DNA of 64,000 nucleotides from Saccharofermentans sp. GTDB lineage: Bacteria > Bacillota > Clostridia > Saccharofermentanales > Saccharofermentanaceae. Of the stretch, positions 50,648-59,269 are shown in pieces (position 1 is the first letter of the stretch; the number at the start of each line of letters is the position of its first letter). The stretch is taken from assembly GCA_024692235.1 (NCBI GenBank), contig JAILMW010000022.1, positions 166,777 to 230,776 on the forward strand, given 5' to 3'. The translations under genes and the position numbers were made by a program. The notes under the pieces are model-generated. The model saw nothing but the letters and a program-made list of their open reading frames with translations, was not told the origin of the DNA and did no database searches.

Positions 50648-52385
50648 TTATATAAAGACCTTGTCTCATGTATTTAAGATGAGAGGCATAGTCGGTTATA
50701 ACGGTCTTGTATACGCTCTTAAAAGACTTCCGCTTATAGGTAAGATCATCCCTGACAGCCTTTACGGGACAAAGGAGCTTAAGGCAGTATATCTTGTCTT
50801 CCGCATCTTAAAAGAGATCTTTATGATGTTCATCGGTAAGATCCTGGGACTGGGGTTCATATATTTGGCGGCATTGGTGCTTAGAGTCGCTTACAGAGAA
50901 TATGAGTATGCTTCTTTGATGTCCGACGGCATGCTCTATGCAAATATCGCTTTATTGTTATTTCTCGCATATGCTTTAGCAGGAGTGCTTTTAAATACGA
51001 ATATCTTTCGCTGCACCACAGAGAAGGAATATATGGTATTCATGCTGAGAATGGACGCCAAAAAGCTCAATGATACTCTTTTTGTCTACGATACGGCAAA
51101 GCTGGTCATAGGATATCTTCTGGCAGGTATCGTAGCGATAATATGCGGCGCTCCGTTCTTCGTCTGGCTGGGGATCCCGATCCTTGCAGTATTTATCAAG
51201 CTTTTCGGCGCGGGCGCTCTGGCGCTTTTTTACGAGATAAAGCATAAGCATAACAGATCGATGAAGAGAAATGTCGCCCTTTACAGCGCCAAGCTTAGTA
51301 TCGCGATCGTATCTGCTCCGATCCTCTTTATAGTCCTGATGAACGGAGGGCTTATCTCGTACAATATACTTCTGATCGTTTCCGCGCTGCTGGTGATACT
51401 GGGAATATGGGGATATATTAAGCTTAAGTCTCTTGATCCTTTCCTTCATCGAAAGGCACTTCAGGACAATATCGTAAGGATCGAAGCTTATGAATATAAA
51501 CATAAGAGCAAAGATAATTCGAGAAGATTTAAGAAGATAAAAGCAGTAGGAACTGTCAAAGACTCCAAGAAGGGCTTTGAATACTTAAATGCGCTCTTTG
51601 TAAGACGCCACAGGACCATGCTTTATATGAAGCCTGTGATCTTTGCGATAATAGCGGTAACAGTTACGGGACTTTATATCTATGCGAATATAAGAAGATA
51701 TTATCTTATGTTCGGCGGCGATAATTGCCTTAACATGGTACTTAATAATCTTAAGAACCTGCTTCTGATGAAACGCTACGATGATCCTCTTTTGCCTTTC
51801 GATACGGAAGATACGCTGATGCAGTTCCTGAGGTGGTTGTCGGAACGTCATCTTTTGGCTTTGCTGATCCCTCTTTCCATGTCTGATAATACGTTTAAGA
51901 TCACTCAGGCGATGTATATCAATTGCGATAACAGCCTTATGACGTTAAGCTTTTTTAAACAGCCGACGAAGATATTGGAGCTTTTTGACATAAGGCTCAG
52001 GCAGGCATTTAAGATCAATATGGTACCCGCACTTGCCTACGGCATCGCGGCTGATCTGATACTGTTTTATACGGGCGGCGCAGCTAATCCTCCGGAGTAT
52101 ATTGCTACGCTTTTTGTATCATTGCTGCTGTGTCTTTTTTATTCTATGACCGACCTTCTTCTATATTACCTGTTCCAGCCGTTTACGATGACCGTTAACG
52201 TCAAGGGCGGCGCATATATCATGTTCAATATCGCAAAGTGGATCTTTTATTCGACGGTATTCTGGATCCCCTGCCGTTCTTCGATCCTGGCAATGATCCT
52301 TATCGTGACAGATGTTCTTTATATCATCGCGGCAAGAAAGCTGGTATACAGATTCGCACCTCGCACGTGGAGGATAAAGAACTGA
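50637..52385 (+). CDS. Large ABC-type membrane permease
   Basis: 582 residues with about twelve membrane segments in two blocks separated by a charged middle stretch near residue 285-320 (HKSKDNSRRFKKIKAVG). No clear family motif, but overlap with the ATPase gene marks it as its permease. Substrate unknown. Confidence 0.75.
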   Translation: MISDYIKTLSHVFKMRGIVGYNGLVYALKRLPLIGKIIPDSLYGTKELKAVYLVFRILKEIFMMFIGKILGLGFIYLAALVLRVAYREYEYASLMSDGMLYANIALLLFLAYALAGVLLNTNIFRCTTEKEYMVFMLRMDAKKLNDTLFVYDTAKLVIGYLLAGIVAIICGAPFFVWLGIPILAVFIKLFGAGALALFYEIKHKHNRSMKRNVALYSAKLSIAIVSAPILFIVLMNGGLISYNILLIVSALLVILGIWGYIKLKSLDPFLHRKALQDNIVRIEAYEYKHKSKDNSRRFKKIKAVGTVKDSKKGFEYLNALFVRRHRTMLYMKPVIFAIIAVTVTGLYIYANIRRYYLMFGGDNCLNMVLNNLKNLLLMKRYDDPLLPFDTEDTLMQFLRWLSERHLLALLIPLSMSDNTFKITQAMYINCDNSLMTLSFFKQPTKILELFDIRLRQAFKINMVPALAYGIAADLILFYTGGAANPPEYIATLFVSLLLCLFYSMTDLLLYYLFQPFTMTVNVKGGAYIMFNIAKWIFYSTVFWIPCRSSILAMILIVTDVLYIIAARKLVYRFAPRTWRIKN

Positions 52386-52403
52386 GACTTCAGGTGATCC
52401 TTG

Positions 52404-52796
52404 TCAGATCGTGATAGAAGGTCTGTATTTTAATACTTCCTCGAAGAAGGAAGCGGAGGATAGGGACACGATATTGCCCTCTATCTCACAGTCGACATCG
52501 TATGCCTTGAGAGAATCCGAGCAGATATAAACGATACCTGCAGATGCTATGAGTTCAGTCATCAGGGAAGATGCCAGAAGCTTGACTCCGGTACCGTTTA
52601 TAAAGAGTACCAGGTTGCCGGAAGCAGCCTTGGACAGTAAAGTCTCGATAAAAGCTGACAGGAGATCTCTTCCGGTCTCGCTGTCCTCGGAATAGTAGTT
52701 CCTGGATATAAGTACCGTCAGCTCGCGGGGATGTTCGTCCAGTTCGATCTCGTTAAAGACTTCTATCTCAGTTCTGTTTTCCGGATCGTTTCTCAT
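52404..52796 (-). CDS. DsrE/YedF-like small protein
   Basis: 130 residues from ATG 52796, preceded by AGGAG at 8 bases; an in-frame GTG at 52805 is too close to that site. The fold text ELTVLISRNYY, DLLSAFIETLLS, NLVLFINGTGVKLL and LIASAGIVYICSDSLKAYDV resembles the C-terminal DsrE domain of YedF selenium-metabolism proteins, including a single Cys in the YICSDS position. No N-terminal TusA domain is present. It overlaps the previous gene by 29 bases. Role unknown. Confidence 0.6.
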   Translation of the reverse strand: MRNDPENRTEIEVFNEIELDEHPRELTVLISRNYYSEDSETGRDLLSAFIETLLSKAASGNLVLFINGTGVKLLASSLMTELIASAGIVYICSDSLKAYDVDCEIEGNIVSLSSASFFEEVLKYRPSITI

Positions 52797-53535
52797 CGAA
52801 CTCACTCCTGTCCTCGGATAAGAATCGCATGGAGCGCTGTATGGAATTTTTGGCTGTACCCCACGGCTTATCCGTATTTCTGTAGTCGAACTTCAACGTG
52901 AACCACTCTACGTCATCGATAAGGACCTTGAAAGCATCTTCGTTTGTCTTTGCAATAAGAGGAAGGAAGTCTGCGGCGTCATTCTGAGACATCTTGGCAG
53001 CGGCAGTCCTTAAGAGCAGTGCCAGGTGGGGAAGACAGTGGTAATGGGCCGACAGCTTCTCTTTAAAGGCAGGATCTTTTGCGAAAAGATGTACTATTAC
53101 TTCCACATATCGATCGAGGGTATAGTCCACTTTCTCGCAGATGGGGCAGGACTTTGTCCTGGAATCTATCTTGTCGGCGATCGATATGAGCTTCGCCTTG
53201 TAGTCGGTGCTGCGTCCCTTTAGAAGGGTTGCTTTGCCGGGAGCCGCGTTGTTAAGAAGCGGCGTGATCTCGTCGTTATAGTCCTTCAGATGCGTATGGA
53301 GCATGAGTCCCAAGCCCAGACGGTTAGCTTCTTTAAGGTTGAGCTTGCCCATGTGCTCGGGGCAGAATCCCGTCTTATTCGTGACTACTCTGGTATCGGG
53401 CTCCATCAGCGAAGGACCCAGATAGTACTCGAGATAGTCGTTCTCGACTTTCTTCTTAAGAGCGCATAAGGGACATTCACAGTCCGATTCGTATGCCTCG
53501 TTTACCGGGATCGTATATATCTTTTCTACGCTCAT
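52768..53535 (-). CDS. Cys-rich protein with three zinc-ribbon-like motifs (DUF6062-like)
   Basis: 255 residues, soluble. Paired Cys motifs ECPLC near 21, FCPEHMG (Cys-x-x-His) near 58, SCPICEKVDYTLDRY near 133, and a later HYHCLPHL suggest metal binding. The pattern resembles proteins annotated DUF6062. Overlaps the P-loop gene by 4 bases. Confidence 0.65.
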   Translation of the reverse strand: MSVEKIYTIPVNEAYESDCECPLCALKKKVENDYLEYYLGPSLMEPDTRVVTNKTGFCPEHMGKLNLKEANRLGLGLMLHTHLKDYNDEITPLLNNAAPGKATLLKGRSTDYKAKLISIADKIDSRTKSCPICEKVDYTLDRYVEVIVHLFAKDPAFKEKLSAHYHCLPHLALLLRTAAAKMSQNDAADFLPLIAKTNEDAFKVLIDDVEWFTLKFDYRNTDKPWGTAKNSIQRSMRFLSEDRSEFDEKRSGKQN

Positions 53536-54593
53536 ATGACCTCCTTGGAGTGAAGGAGCCTTACGGCCCTTACATTTATCGCTACTATTGTGATGGAAGT
53601 GAATTCCTCGATGTTGCTGCCGATCTTCTGCTGTACCTCAAGAAGGACGTCCTGAGCGTCGTATCCGTACAGCAGGGCTATCTCCAGGCTCACCACAACA
53701 CCTATGGTCCTGGTCTCGGTCTTAAAACCGTCGATGCACCCGACACCGGGTATCTTGGCGATGACGATCCTTATAAGATCCAAAAGTGCATCATCGGAGA
53801 TGGAGTAGGATCCCAGGGACGAGAAGGTGGGACGTACCATCGTCCTGTCCGAATCAGTATCGGTAGGGATAGGGGTCTTGTCCAGCTCCAGTCTCTTTCT
53901 GATCCTGCTCAAAGGGTCGGAGAAATATCCGGAGAACTCATGCTTGATCTCCATGCTTGGGACGGGAATGGTATGCATACCTTCCGTCATTCTGGTATTT
54001 CTGGCACTTCGTCGCTCTTCTTCAGTAGAGACATCTTCGATCCTTATAAGCATCGAAGGCTGGTGAAGCCAGAGATTATTGCATATCTTGGAGAGCATGG
54101 AATCCGAGGTGCCCAGGATCATCAGTGCGTCCGGCTTGTTCTCGATCAAGGCTCGCCTCATTACGGAGGAGCGAAGCTCATCGGCAAAGAGTGCCTGACG
54201 TACCGATTCCATCTTTGTAGGCGCCTTCTTGGCAGATGTTCCCGCTACGATGCGGCTTCCGTTTATGAGAAGTCCGTCGTCTATAAGGTATCGGATGTCA
54301 TTGGCTTTCGCTACTGCGATCGCTCTTGTGCTCTTACCGGTACCGGACTGTCCTACAAAAGCTATTACGGCTATATGTGATAGCGCTTCTCTGGCGAGCT
54401 TCTCATTGCCCGCGATGTCGTCGAGAGTATACTCCGGTACTGCTTTATGGGATTTATCCTCGTGGGAGAAAGGTGTCTTTCGGAGCGTAGAACGAAGCTC
54501 GGGGATAAGTCTTCGTCCCCGATTTACTGCAGGAGCCTGCCCTGTGGAAGAGGTTCCGTTAGTATTGTTCTTGCTTTCAATTTCTTCGGACAT
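53532..54593 (-). CDS. P-loop NTPase fused to an Asp23/Gls24-like domain
   Basis: 353 residues. Residues about 75-240 are a P-loop kinase-like domain with Walker A FVGQSGTGKST (81-89) and MILGTSDSMLSKIC. Residues about 262-345 (LLDLIRIVIAKIPGV, TRTIGVVVSLEIALLYGYDAQDVLLEVQQKIGSNIEEFTSI, VAINVRAVRLL) follow the strand-helix pattern of the Asp23/Gls24 (DUF322) family. The start ATG overlaps the yebC stop (TGATG). I know of no function for this combination. Confidence 0.65.
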   Translation of the reverse strand: MSEEIESKNNTNGTSSTGQAPAVNRGRRLIPELRSTLRKTPFSHEDKSHKAVPEYTLDDIAGNEKLAREALSHIAVIAFVGQSGTGKSTRAIAVAKANDIRYLIDDGLLINGSRIVAGTSAKKAPTKMESVRQALFADELRSSVMRRALIENKPDALMILGTSDSMLSKICNNLWLHQPSMLIRIEDVSTEEERRSARNTRMTEGMHTIPVPSMEIKHEFSGYFSDPLSRIRKRLELDKTPIPTDTDSDRTMVRPTFSSLGSYSISDDALLDLIRIVIAKIPGVGCIDGFKTETRTIGVVVSLEIALLYGYDAQDVLLEVQQKIGSNIEEFTSITIVAINVRAVRLLHSKEVI

Positions 54594-55318
54594 CAGTTAT
54601 CCCAGTTGTGATATACCTCTTGGATATCTTCGTTCTCTTCCATCATGTCGAGCATCTTCTCGAGATTTGAAGTGATCTCATCGTCTGTTACTTCCGCGGA
54701 TGTAGTAGCTACCGGACCGAGGCTGGAATCAAGGAAAGAATATCCTTTTGCCTCAAGTGCGTCCTTTACGGCATAGTAATCATCGGGTGCGATATCAACC
54801 TCGTAGTATTCGTCTTCGGATACGAAGTCGGCAGCACCGCAGTCGAGAGCGTCCATCATGACGGTATCCTCATCCTCGTAATCTTCCTTGGAGATGAGGA
54901 TCACACCCTTCTCTTCGAAAAGAAAGGATACGCTTCCGGTAACGCCCATTGCTCCGCCGTACTTTGAGAATATATGACGTACGTCAGCAGCTGTCCTGTT
55001 ACGGTTATTTGTAAGAGTACGTACCATGACAGCTACTCCGCCGGGACCGTAACCTTCGTATGTGATCTCTTCGTAATCGTCTCCCTCGCCTGCACCTGCG
55101 GCCTTCTTGATAGCTCTGTTGATGTTATCGTTAGGCATGTTGGCTGCCTTTGCCTTAGAGATGACGTCCTTAAGTCTTGAATTACCGTCAGGATCGGGGC
55201 CGCCTGCCTTTACAGCAACCGCGAGCTCCTTGGCGAGCTTCGTGAAAACAGCTCCCTTTGCAGCATCTGATGCTTCTTTCTTTCTCTTGATGTTGCTCCA
55301 TTTCGAGTGACCTGACAT
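54593..55318 (-). CDS. yebC: YebC/PmpR family translation/transcription factor
   Basis: 241 residues. MSGHSKWSNIKRKKEASDAAKGAVFTKLAKEL is the invariant start, followed by NMPNDNINRAIKKAAG, YEGYGPGGVAVMV, TDNRNRTA as TNNRNRTA, and GCVSFLF as GSVSFLF. Recent work ties the family to easing ribosome stalls; older work to DNA binding. First gene of the four-gene minus-strand operon. Confidence 0.96.
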   Translation of the reverse strand: MSGHSKWSNIKRKKEASDAAKGAVFTKLAKELAVAVKAGGPDPDGNSRLKDVISKAKAANMPNDNINRAIKKAAGAGEGDDYEEITYEGYGPGGVAVMVRTLTNNRNRTAADVRHIFSKYGGAMGVTGSVSFLFEEKGVILISKEDYEDEDTVMMDALDCGAADFVSEDEYYEVDIAPDDYYAVKDALEAKGYSFLDSSLGPVATTSAEVTDDEITSNLEKMLDMMEENEDIQEVYHNWDN

Positions 55319-55372
55319 AAATACCTCCGTGTCATTATATATTAAATAGGTTTTATATATCTAAATTTCCTT

Positions 55373-56206
55373 TTATTCTGTAAGCATACGGAATATATAC
55401 GATACCGTGATGGCCGCGAACATTATAACAAAATAGACGATTCCTGCGAACTTGTCATTCTTCTTTCCCTTGACTGCGCTTCTTACGATACAGTAGACGA
55501 CAGGGAAGAGGAACAGCCAGAAAGAGAAACTTCTGGGGCAAAGAAGGTGCTCAAAGGTAGAAGCACCCGCGAAAGTAAGATCCATGAAAAGATCGTTCTT
55601 GGTGTAAGTTGTCTTAAGGATCTTAGAAGCGATCCATGTAAGAAGAGGGAAAGCAACTACTGCCGCTATGAATCTTATAATTGCGATGACATAGTCGGAT
55701 GATGCGGATAATGCTTGCGCTATAACACAGGCTGCAGCCGAGAGTACCAATGAGATACCCGCGAGCTGAATAAAGCCCTTTAAAGTGTCGTGCCATATCA
55801 TCATCGCGGGGATGACAGTACACATTACGATCATGAAGAGTACGGCGTAGATAAGATAGAGGAAATAAAAAGGCTCGCGATTGATCACACAGACGATGGC
55901 GTCGAGAGTCGTAAGCGAAGTAAGGAAGAACACAACGCCCGTGAGACTTTCTATCTTAGCGTATCTGGAAGCGATGGGAGCGCCGCAATAACGGCACTTT
56001 CCTTTTAAGAAAAGCCAGCTGAAAAGGGGCACGAGATCCTTTGCCGCCAGGGTGTGACCGCAGGTCATACAGTTGGATCTTCCCCTAGATATCGTCCTGC
56101 CCGCGGGAAGTCGATATATGACAACATTTAAAAAACTGCCGAGGACTATTCCGAAGAGTAGCGAAAACACGGCGTAATAAACATGCAAAAAAGTATAGAC
56201 ATTCAT
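55373..56206 (-). CDS. pilD: Type IV prepilin peptidase-like protein with divergent catalytic motifs
   Basis: 277 residues from ATG 56206 after GGAGGG. The N-terminal part is typical: GSFLNVVIYRLPAGRTI, and the zinc pairs CMTCGHTL and CRYCGAPI. The membrane protease part is altered: where the family has D-x(7)-IPD the sequence reads VIPAMMIWHD, and where it has GxGDxK the sequence reads KNDLFMDLTFAG. It would cleave prepilins after Gly and methylate the new N-terminus. It is transcribed away from pilB. Confidence 0.75.
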   Translation of the reverse strand: MNVYTFLHVYYAVFSLLFGIVLGSFLNVVIYRLPAGRTISRGRSNCMTCGHTLAAKDLVPLFSWLFLKGKCRYCGAPIASRYAKIESLTGVVFFLTSLTTLDAIVCVINREPFYFLYLIYAVLFMIVMCTVIPAMMIWHDTLKGFIQLAGISLVLSAAACVIAQALSASSDYVIAIIRFIAAVVAFPLLTWIASKILKTTYTKNDLFMDLTFAGASTFEHLLCPRSFSFWLFLFPVVYCIVRSAVKGKKNDKFAGIVYFVIMFAAITVSYIFRMLTE

Positions 56207-56312
56207 ACAAAACAACCCTCCGTGAAAGTAATAATAACACAAAATATCTTCTTATTTCTTATATAATATGTTATACAAAGAAAATAATAAAAAAACTTGT
56301 TTTTTGTCATGC

Positions 56313-56381
56313 CGTGTTGTACACTCATAAATACATATTTGGGGTATTTTTGGGGTAAACCATGCCCTTTTCAACAACACG
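56313..56381 (+). promoter_or_regulatory. Leader region of the pilus operon with a long-range inverted repeat
   Basis: CGTGTTGT (56313-56320) and ACAACACG (56374-56381) are perfect complements; between them TTTGGGGTA occurs twice (about 56338 and 56349). This sits in the 224-base divergent gap between the peptidase gene and pilB. Function unknown. Confidence 0.3.
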
Positions 56382-56430
56382 TTGATCCCGATTATGTTCT
56401 TAAGTTTAACGTTAAATTTGGAGGCATTTG

Positions 56431-58101
56431 ATGAAGAGATTAGGAGACATTCTCATTGAGAGCGGATTCCTGACTGCTGCAGAATTGGCCGAAGCGTTAA
56501 GTGTTCAGAAAGAAAGCGGAAGAAGGCTCGGTGAGGTTATCACTGAGATGGGCTTGATGTCTGAATTCGATATCTTACGCGCGGTATCCAGCCAGTACAG
56601 CTATCCGATCATCGATCTGTCCAGCATTGATGTCGATTCCAAGGCAACGGCTCTCCTTGACGAGAAGTTCTGTGAGGAGAACGTAGTCGTTCCTATCGGC
56701 TTTAATGACGATAAGCTCGTCGTAGCGATCGATGACCCGCTTAACATTTTGGTCCAGGATGATCTGCAGTTCCGTACGGGTTATGAGATAGACCTTATGC
56801 TCGCTACAAGAACGGGCATCATGAACACTATCCATGCAACATACGGACGAGAGAGTGCACAGCAGGCTGCTCAGGAACTTGACGCCGATCTTGCTTCCGA
56901 CGAGCTCGACGGCATCAGTGACGAGATCAGTGAGGCCGTTAACAGTGCACCTGTTGTTAAGCTCGTTAATTCCATGATCGACATGGCTATCAGATCCGGA
57001 TCTTCCGATATCCATATCGAGCCCATGGAAGACAGGATAAGGGTTCGTATCCGTATCGACGGTGTAATGCAGGAAGTTATGTCTTCTCCCATCAATGCCA
57101 AAGATGCAATCATAACAAGGATCAAGATCCTCGGCGGAATGAATATCGCCGAGAAGCGTATCCCTCAGGACGGTCGTATCCAGACTGAGATCAACGGTGA
57201 TAAGGTCGACATGCGTGTATCCATTCTTCCTTGTATCACAGGTGAGAAGACCGTTATCCGTATCCTCGCAAAGAACGACGGTAACCTTAACAGAAAGTAC
57301 TTGGGTATCAGTGATCACAATAATGAGCTGATCGATAAGATCATCAAGGTTCCCCAGGGTATCTGTCTTATCTCCGGTCCTACAGGTTCCGGTAAGACAA
57401 CTACTCTTTATACGCTCCTTGCAGAGAAGAATACTCCCGAGACAAATATCATCACTGTAGAGGACCCTGTCGAGATCCGTATTCCCGGTCTTAACCAGGT
57501 ACAGGTTAATGCCAAGGCCGGAATGACATTCGCCAGCGGTCTTCGTTCTATCCTCCGTCAGGACCCTGATATAATCCTTGTCGGTGAGATCCGTGACGGT
57601 GAGACGGCAGAGATCGCCATGAGAGCTGCAATCACGGGACACCTTGTTTTCAGTACCATCCATACAAATGATGCTGTATCGTCTATCAACAGACTTATAG
57701 ATATGGGACTTGAGCCTTACATGGTTTCATCCGCTCTTGTCGGAGTCGTCGCTCAGAGACTTGTAAGACGTATCTGCACAGAGTGCAGAAAGCCTTACGA
57801 TCCCGACGAGTACGAGATGGAGAAGCTCAAGCTCGAACCCGGACAGAAGCTCTATCGCGGTGAAGGTTGTCCGGAGTGTAACGGCAGCGGTTATAAGGGA
57901 CGTATTGCCATCCATGAAGTAGTTGTCATAACAAAGGGCATGAAGGTCCTTCTTGAGAAGAGAGCAAGTGAAGAAGAGATGAAGCAGCTTGCTATCAAAG
58001 AAGGTACATATATGCTCGTAGATTCTGCGGCTGCATTGTGCCTTGAGGGTATCTCGACCGTAGATGAGATGAACAGAGTAGCTTATTCAGTAGACGGCTA
58101 A
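56431..58101 (+). CDS. pilB: Type IV pilus assembly ATPase PilB
   Basis: 556 residues from ATG 56431 after GGAGG; an in-frame TTG just before is less likely. MshEN/GspE N-terminal domain (MKRLGDILIESGFLTAAELAEAL), then Walker A GPTGSGKTT near 316-324, Asp and Walker B boxes (VEDPVEIRIPGLNQVQVN, ILVGEIRDGETAEIAMRAA), His box STIHTND, and the zinc tetracysteine CTEC...CPEC. It powers pilus extension. Confidence 0.96.
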   Translation: MKRLGDILIESGFLTAAELAEALSVQKESGRRLGEVITEMGLMSEFDILRAVSSQYSYPIIDLSSIDVDSKATALLDEKFCEENVVVPIGFNDDKLVVAIDDPLNILVQDDLQFRTGYEIDLMLATRTGIMNTIHATYGRESAQQAAQELDADLASDELDGISDEISEAVNSAPVVKLVNSMIDMAIRSGSSDIHIEPMEDRIRVRIRIDGVMQEVMSSPINAKDAIITRIKILGGMNIAEKRIPQDGRIQTEINGDKVDMRVSILPCITGEKTVIRILAKNDGNLNRKYLGISDHNNELIDKIIKVPQGICLISGPTGSGKTTTLYTLLAEKNTPETNIITVEDPVEIRIPGLNQVQVNAKAGMTFASGLRSILRQDPDIILVGEIRDGETAEIAMRAAITGHLVFSTIHTNDAVSSINRLIDMGLEPYMVSSALVGVVAQRLVRRICTECRKPYDPDEYEMEKLKLEPGQKLYRGEGCPECNGSGYKGRIAIHEVVVITKGMKVLLEKRASEEEMKQLAIKEGTYMLVDSAAALCLEGISTVDEMNRVAYSVDG

Positions 58102-58116
58102 GGAGGTTTTATAACT

Positions 58117-59232
58117 GTGGAAGAATTTAGCTTAACGATGGAAGCCATTTTGGCTGAAGCAGTAAAGAGAGGAGCATCCGATACTCATATCACGGTCGGA
58201 CTTCCTCCCATGATCAGAGTCAGCGGTGAGCTCATGCCCCTGAGCGGCCAGATACTGACAGCGGCTGATACAGAGTTCCTCTGTAAGTCCATGATCGATA
58301 AGTCAAGACAGCAGTACCTTGCTGAGCGTGGTGAGATCGACTTCTCATATGTCGTTGCTGATTACAGCAGATTCAGATGTAATATCTACAAGCAGCGTGG
58401 TGCATATGCTCTTGCAGCAAGAACTATCACAAATGAGATCCCTACATGTGAGAGACTCGGTCTTCCTTCACTCTTTAAGGAAGTTGCTCTCAAGCCCCGT
58501 GGACTTATCCTTGTTACAGGTCCTACGGGTTCCGGTAAGTCTACAACCCTTGCCGCAATGGTAGGTCATATCAACAGTGTCAAGAAGTGTCATATCCTTA
58601 CTCTCGAGGAGCCTATCGAGTATCTTCACGAGCATGGAGAGGCAATGATCAACCAGAGAGAAGTTCACGAGGATACACTCTCATTCGCTAACGCTCTGAG
58701 AGCTGCGCTCCGTGAAGATCCCGACGTTATCCTCGTTGGAGAGATGCGTGACCTGGATACTATCAGTACAGCTATCACTGCAGCTGAGACAGGTCACTTG
58801 GTTATGTCAACACTTCATACATCGAGTGCATCCGATACAGTTAACCGTATCATCGACGTATTCCCGCCTCATCAGCAGGATCAGATCAGAGTTCAGCTCG
58901 GTTCCATCCTTGTAGCGGTTATATGTCAGACACTCGTCCCCAAAATCACAGGAGGTCGTTGCGCAGCTTTCGAGATCATGCTCGCTAACGATGCCGTTCG
59001 TAACAACATCCGTGAAGGTAAGACGTATCAGATCGACAGTACGATCGCTACCAGCCTTCAGCAGGGAATGTGTCCTCTTGATTTCTATCTTGCAGAACTT
59101 GTTAAGCGTAAGATCATCTCCAGAGATACTGCAATCAGCAGATGCAGATTCCCTGATGATCTTAAGAGATATATCAATAACGTGGGCGGTCCTGCCAACA
59201 GCCCGTTGTTCGGAGATCTCGACTTCGCTTAA
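58117..59232 (+). CDS. pilT: Type IV pilus retraction ATPase PilT
   Basis: 371 residues from GTG 58117 after AGGAGG. EAVKRGASDTHITVGLPPMIRV is the PilT start; Walker A GPTGSGKST near residue 135; LTLEEPIEYLHEH; VGEMRDLDTISTAITAAETGHLVMSTLHT. It depolymerises the pilus, so twitching or DNA uptake is possible. Confidence 0.95.
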   Translation: MEEFSLTMEAILAEAVKRGASDTHITVGLPPMIRVSGELMPLSGQILTAADTEFLCKSMIDKSRQQYLAERGEIDFSYVVADYSRFRCNIYKQRGAYALAARTITNEIPTCERLGLPSLFKEVALKPRGLILVTGPTGSGKSTTLAAMVGHINSVKKCHILTLEEPIEYLHEHGEAMINQREVHEDTLSFANALRAALREDPDVILVGEMRDLDTISTAITAAETGHLVMSTLHTSSASDTVNRIIDVFPPHQQDQIRVQLGSILVAVICQTLVPKITGGRCAAFEIMLANDAVRNNIREGKTYQIDSTIATSLQQGMCPLDFYLAELVKRKIISRDTAISRCRFPDDLKRYINNVGGPANSPLFGDLDFA

Positions 59233-59269
59233 GTATAAAGAAAGAAATAATATAGGAGGATTATGATAT

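Noticed and set aside
56575..57663. Open frame of 362 codons antisense to pilB
   Set aside because: It is a shadow of pilB, whose codon use leaves few stops on the other strand; the product is Cys- and Asp-rich with no family sense, and no ribosome site was seen.
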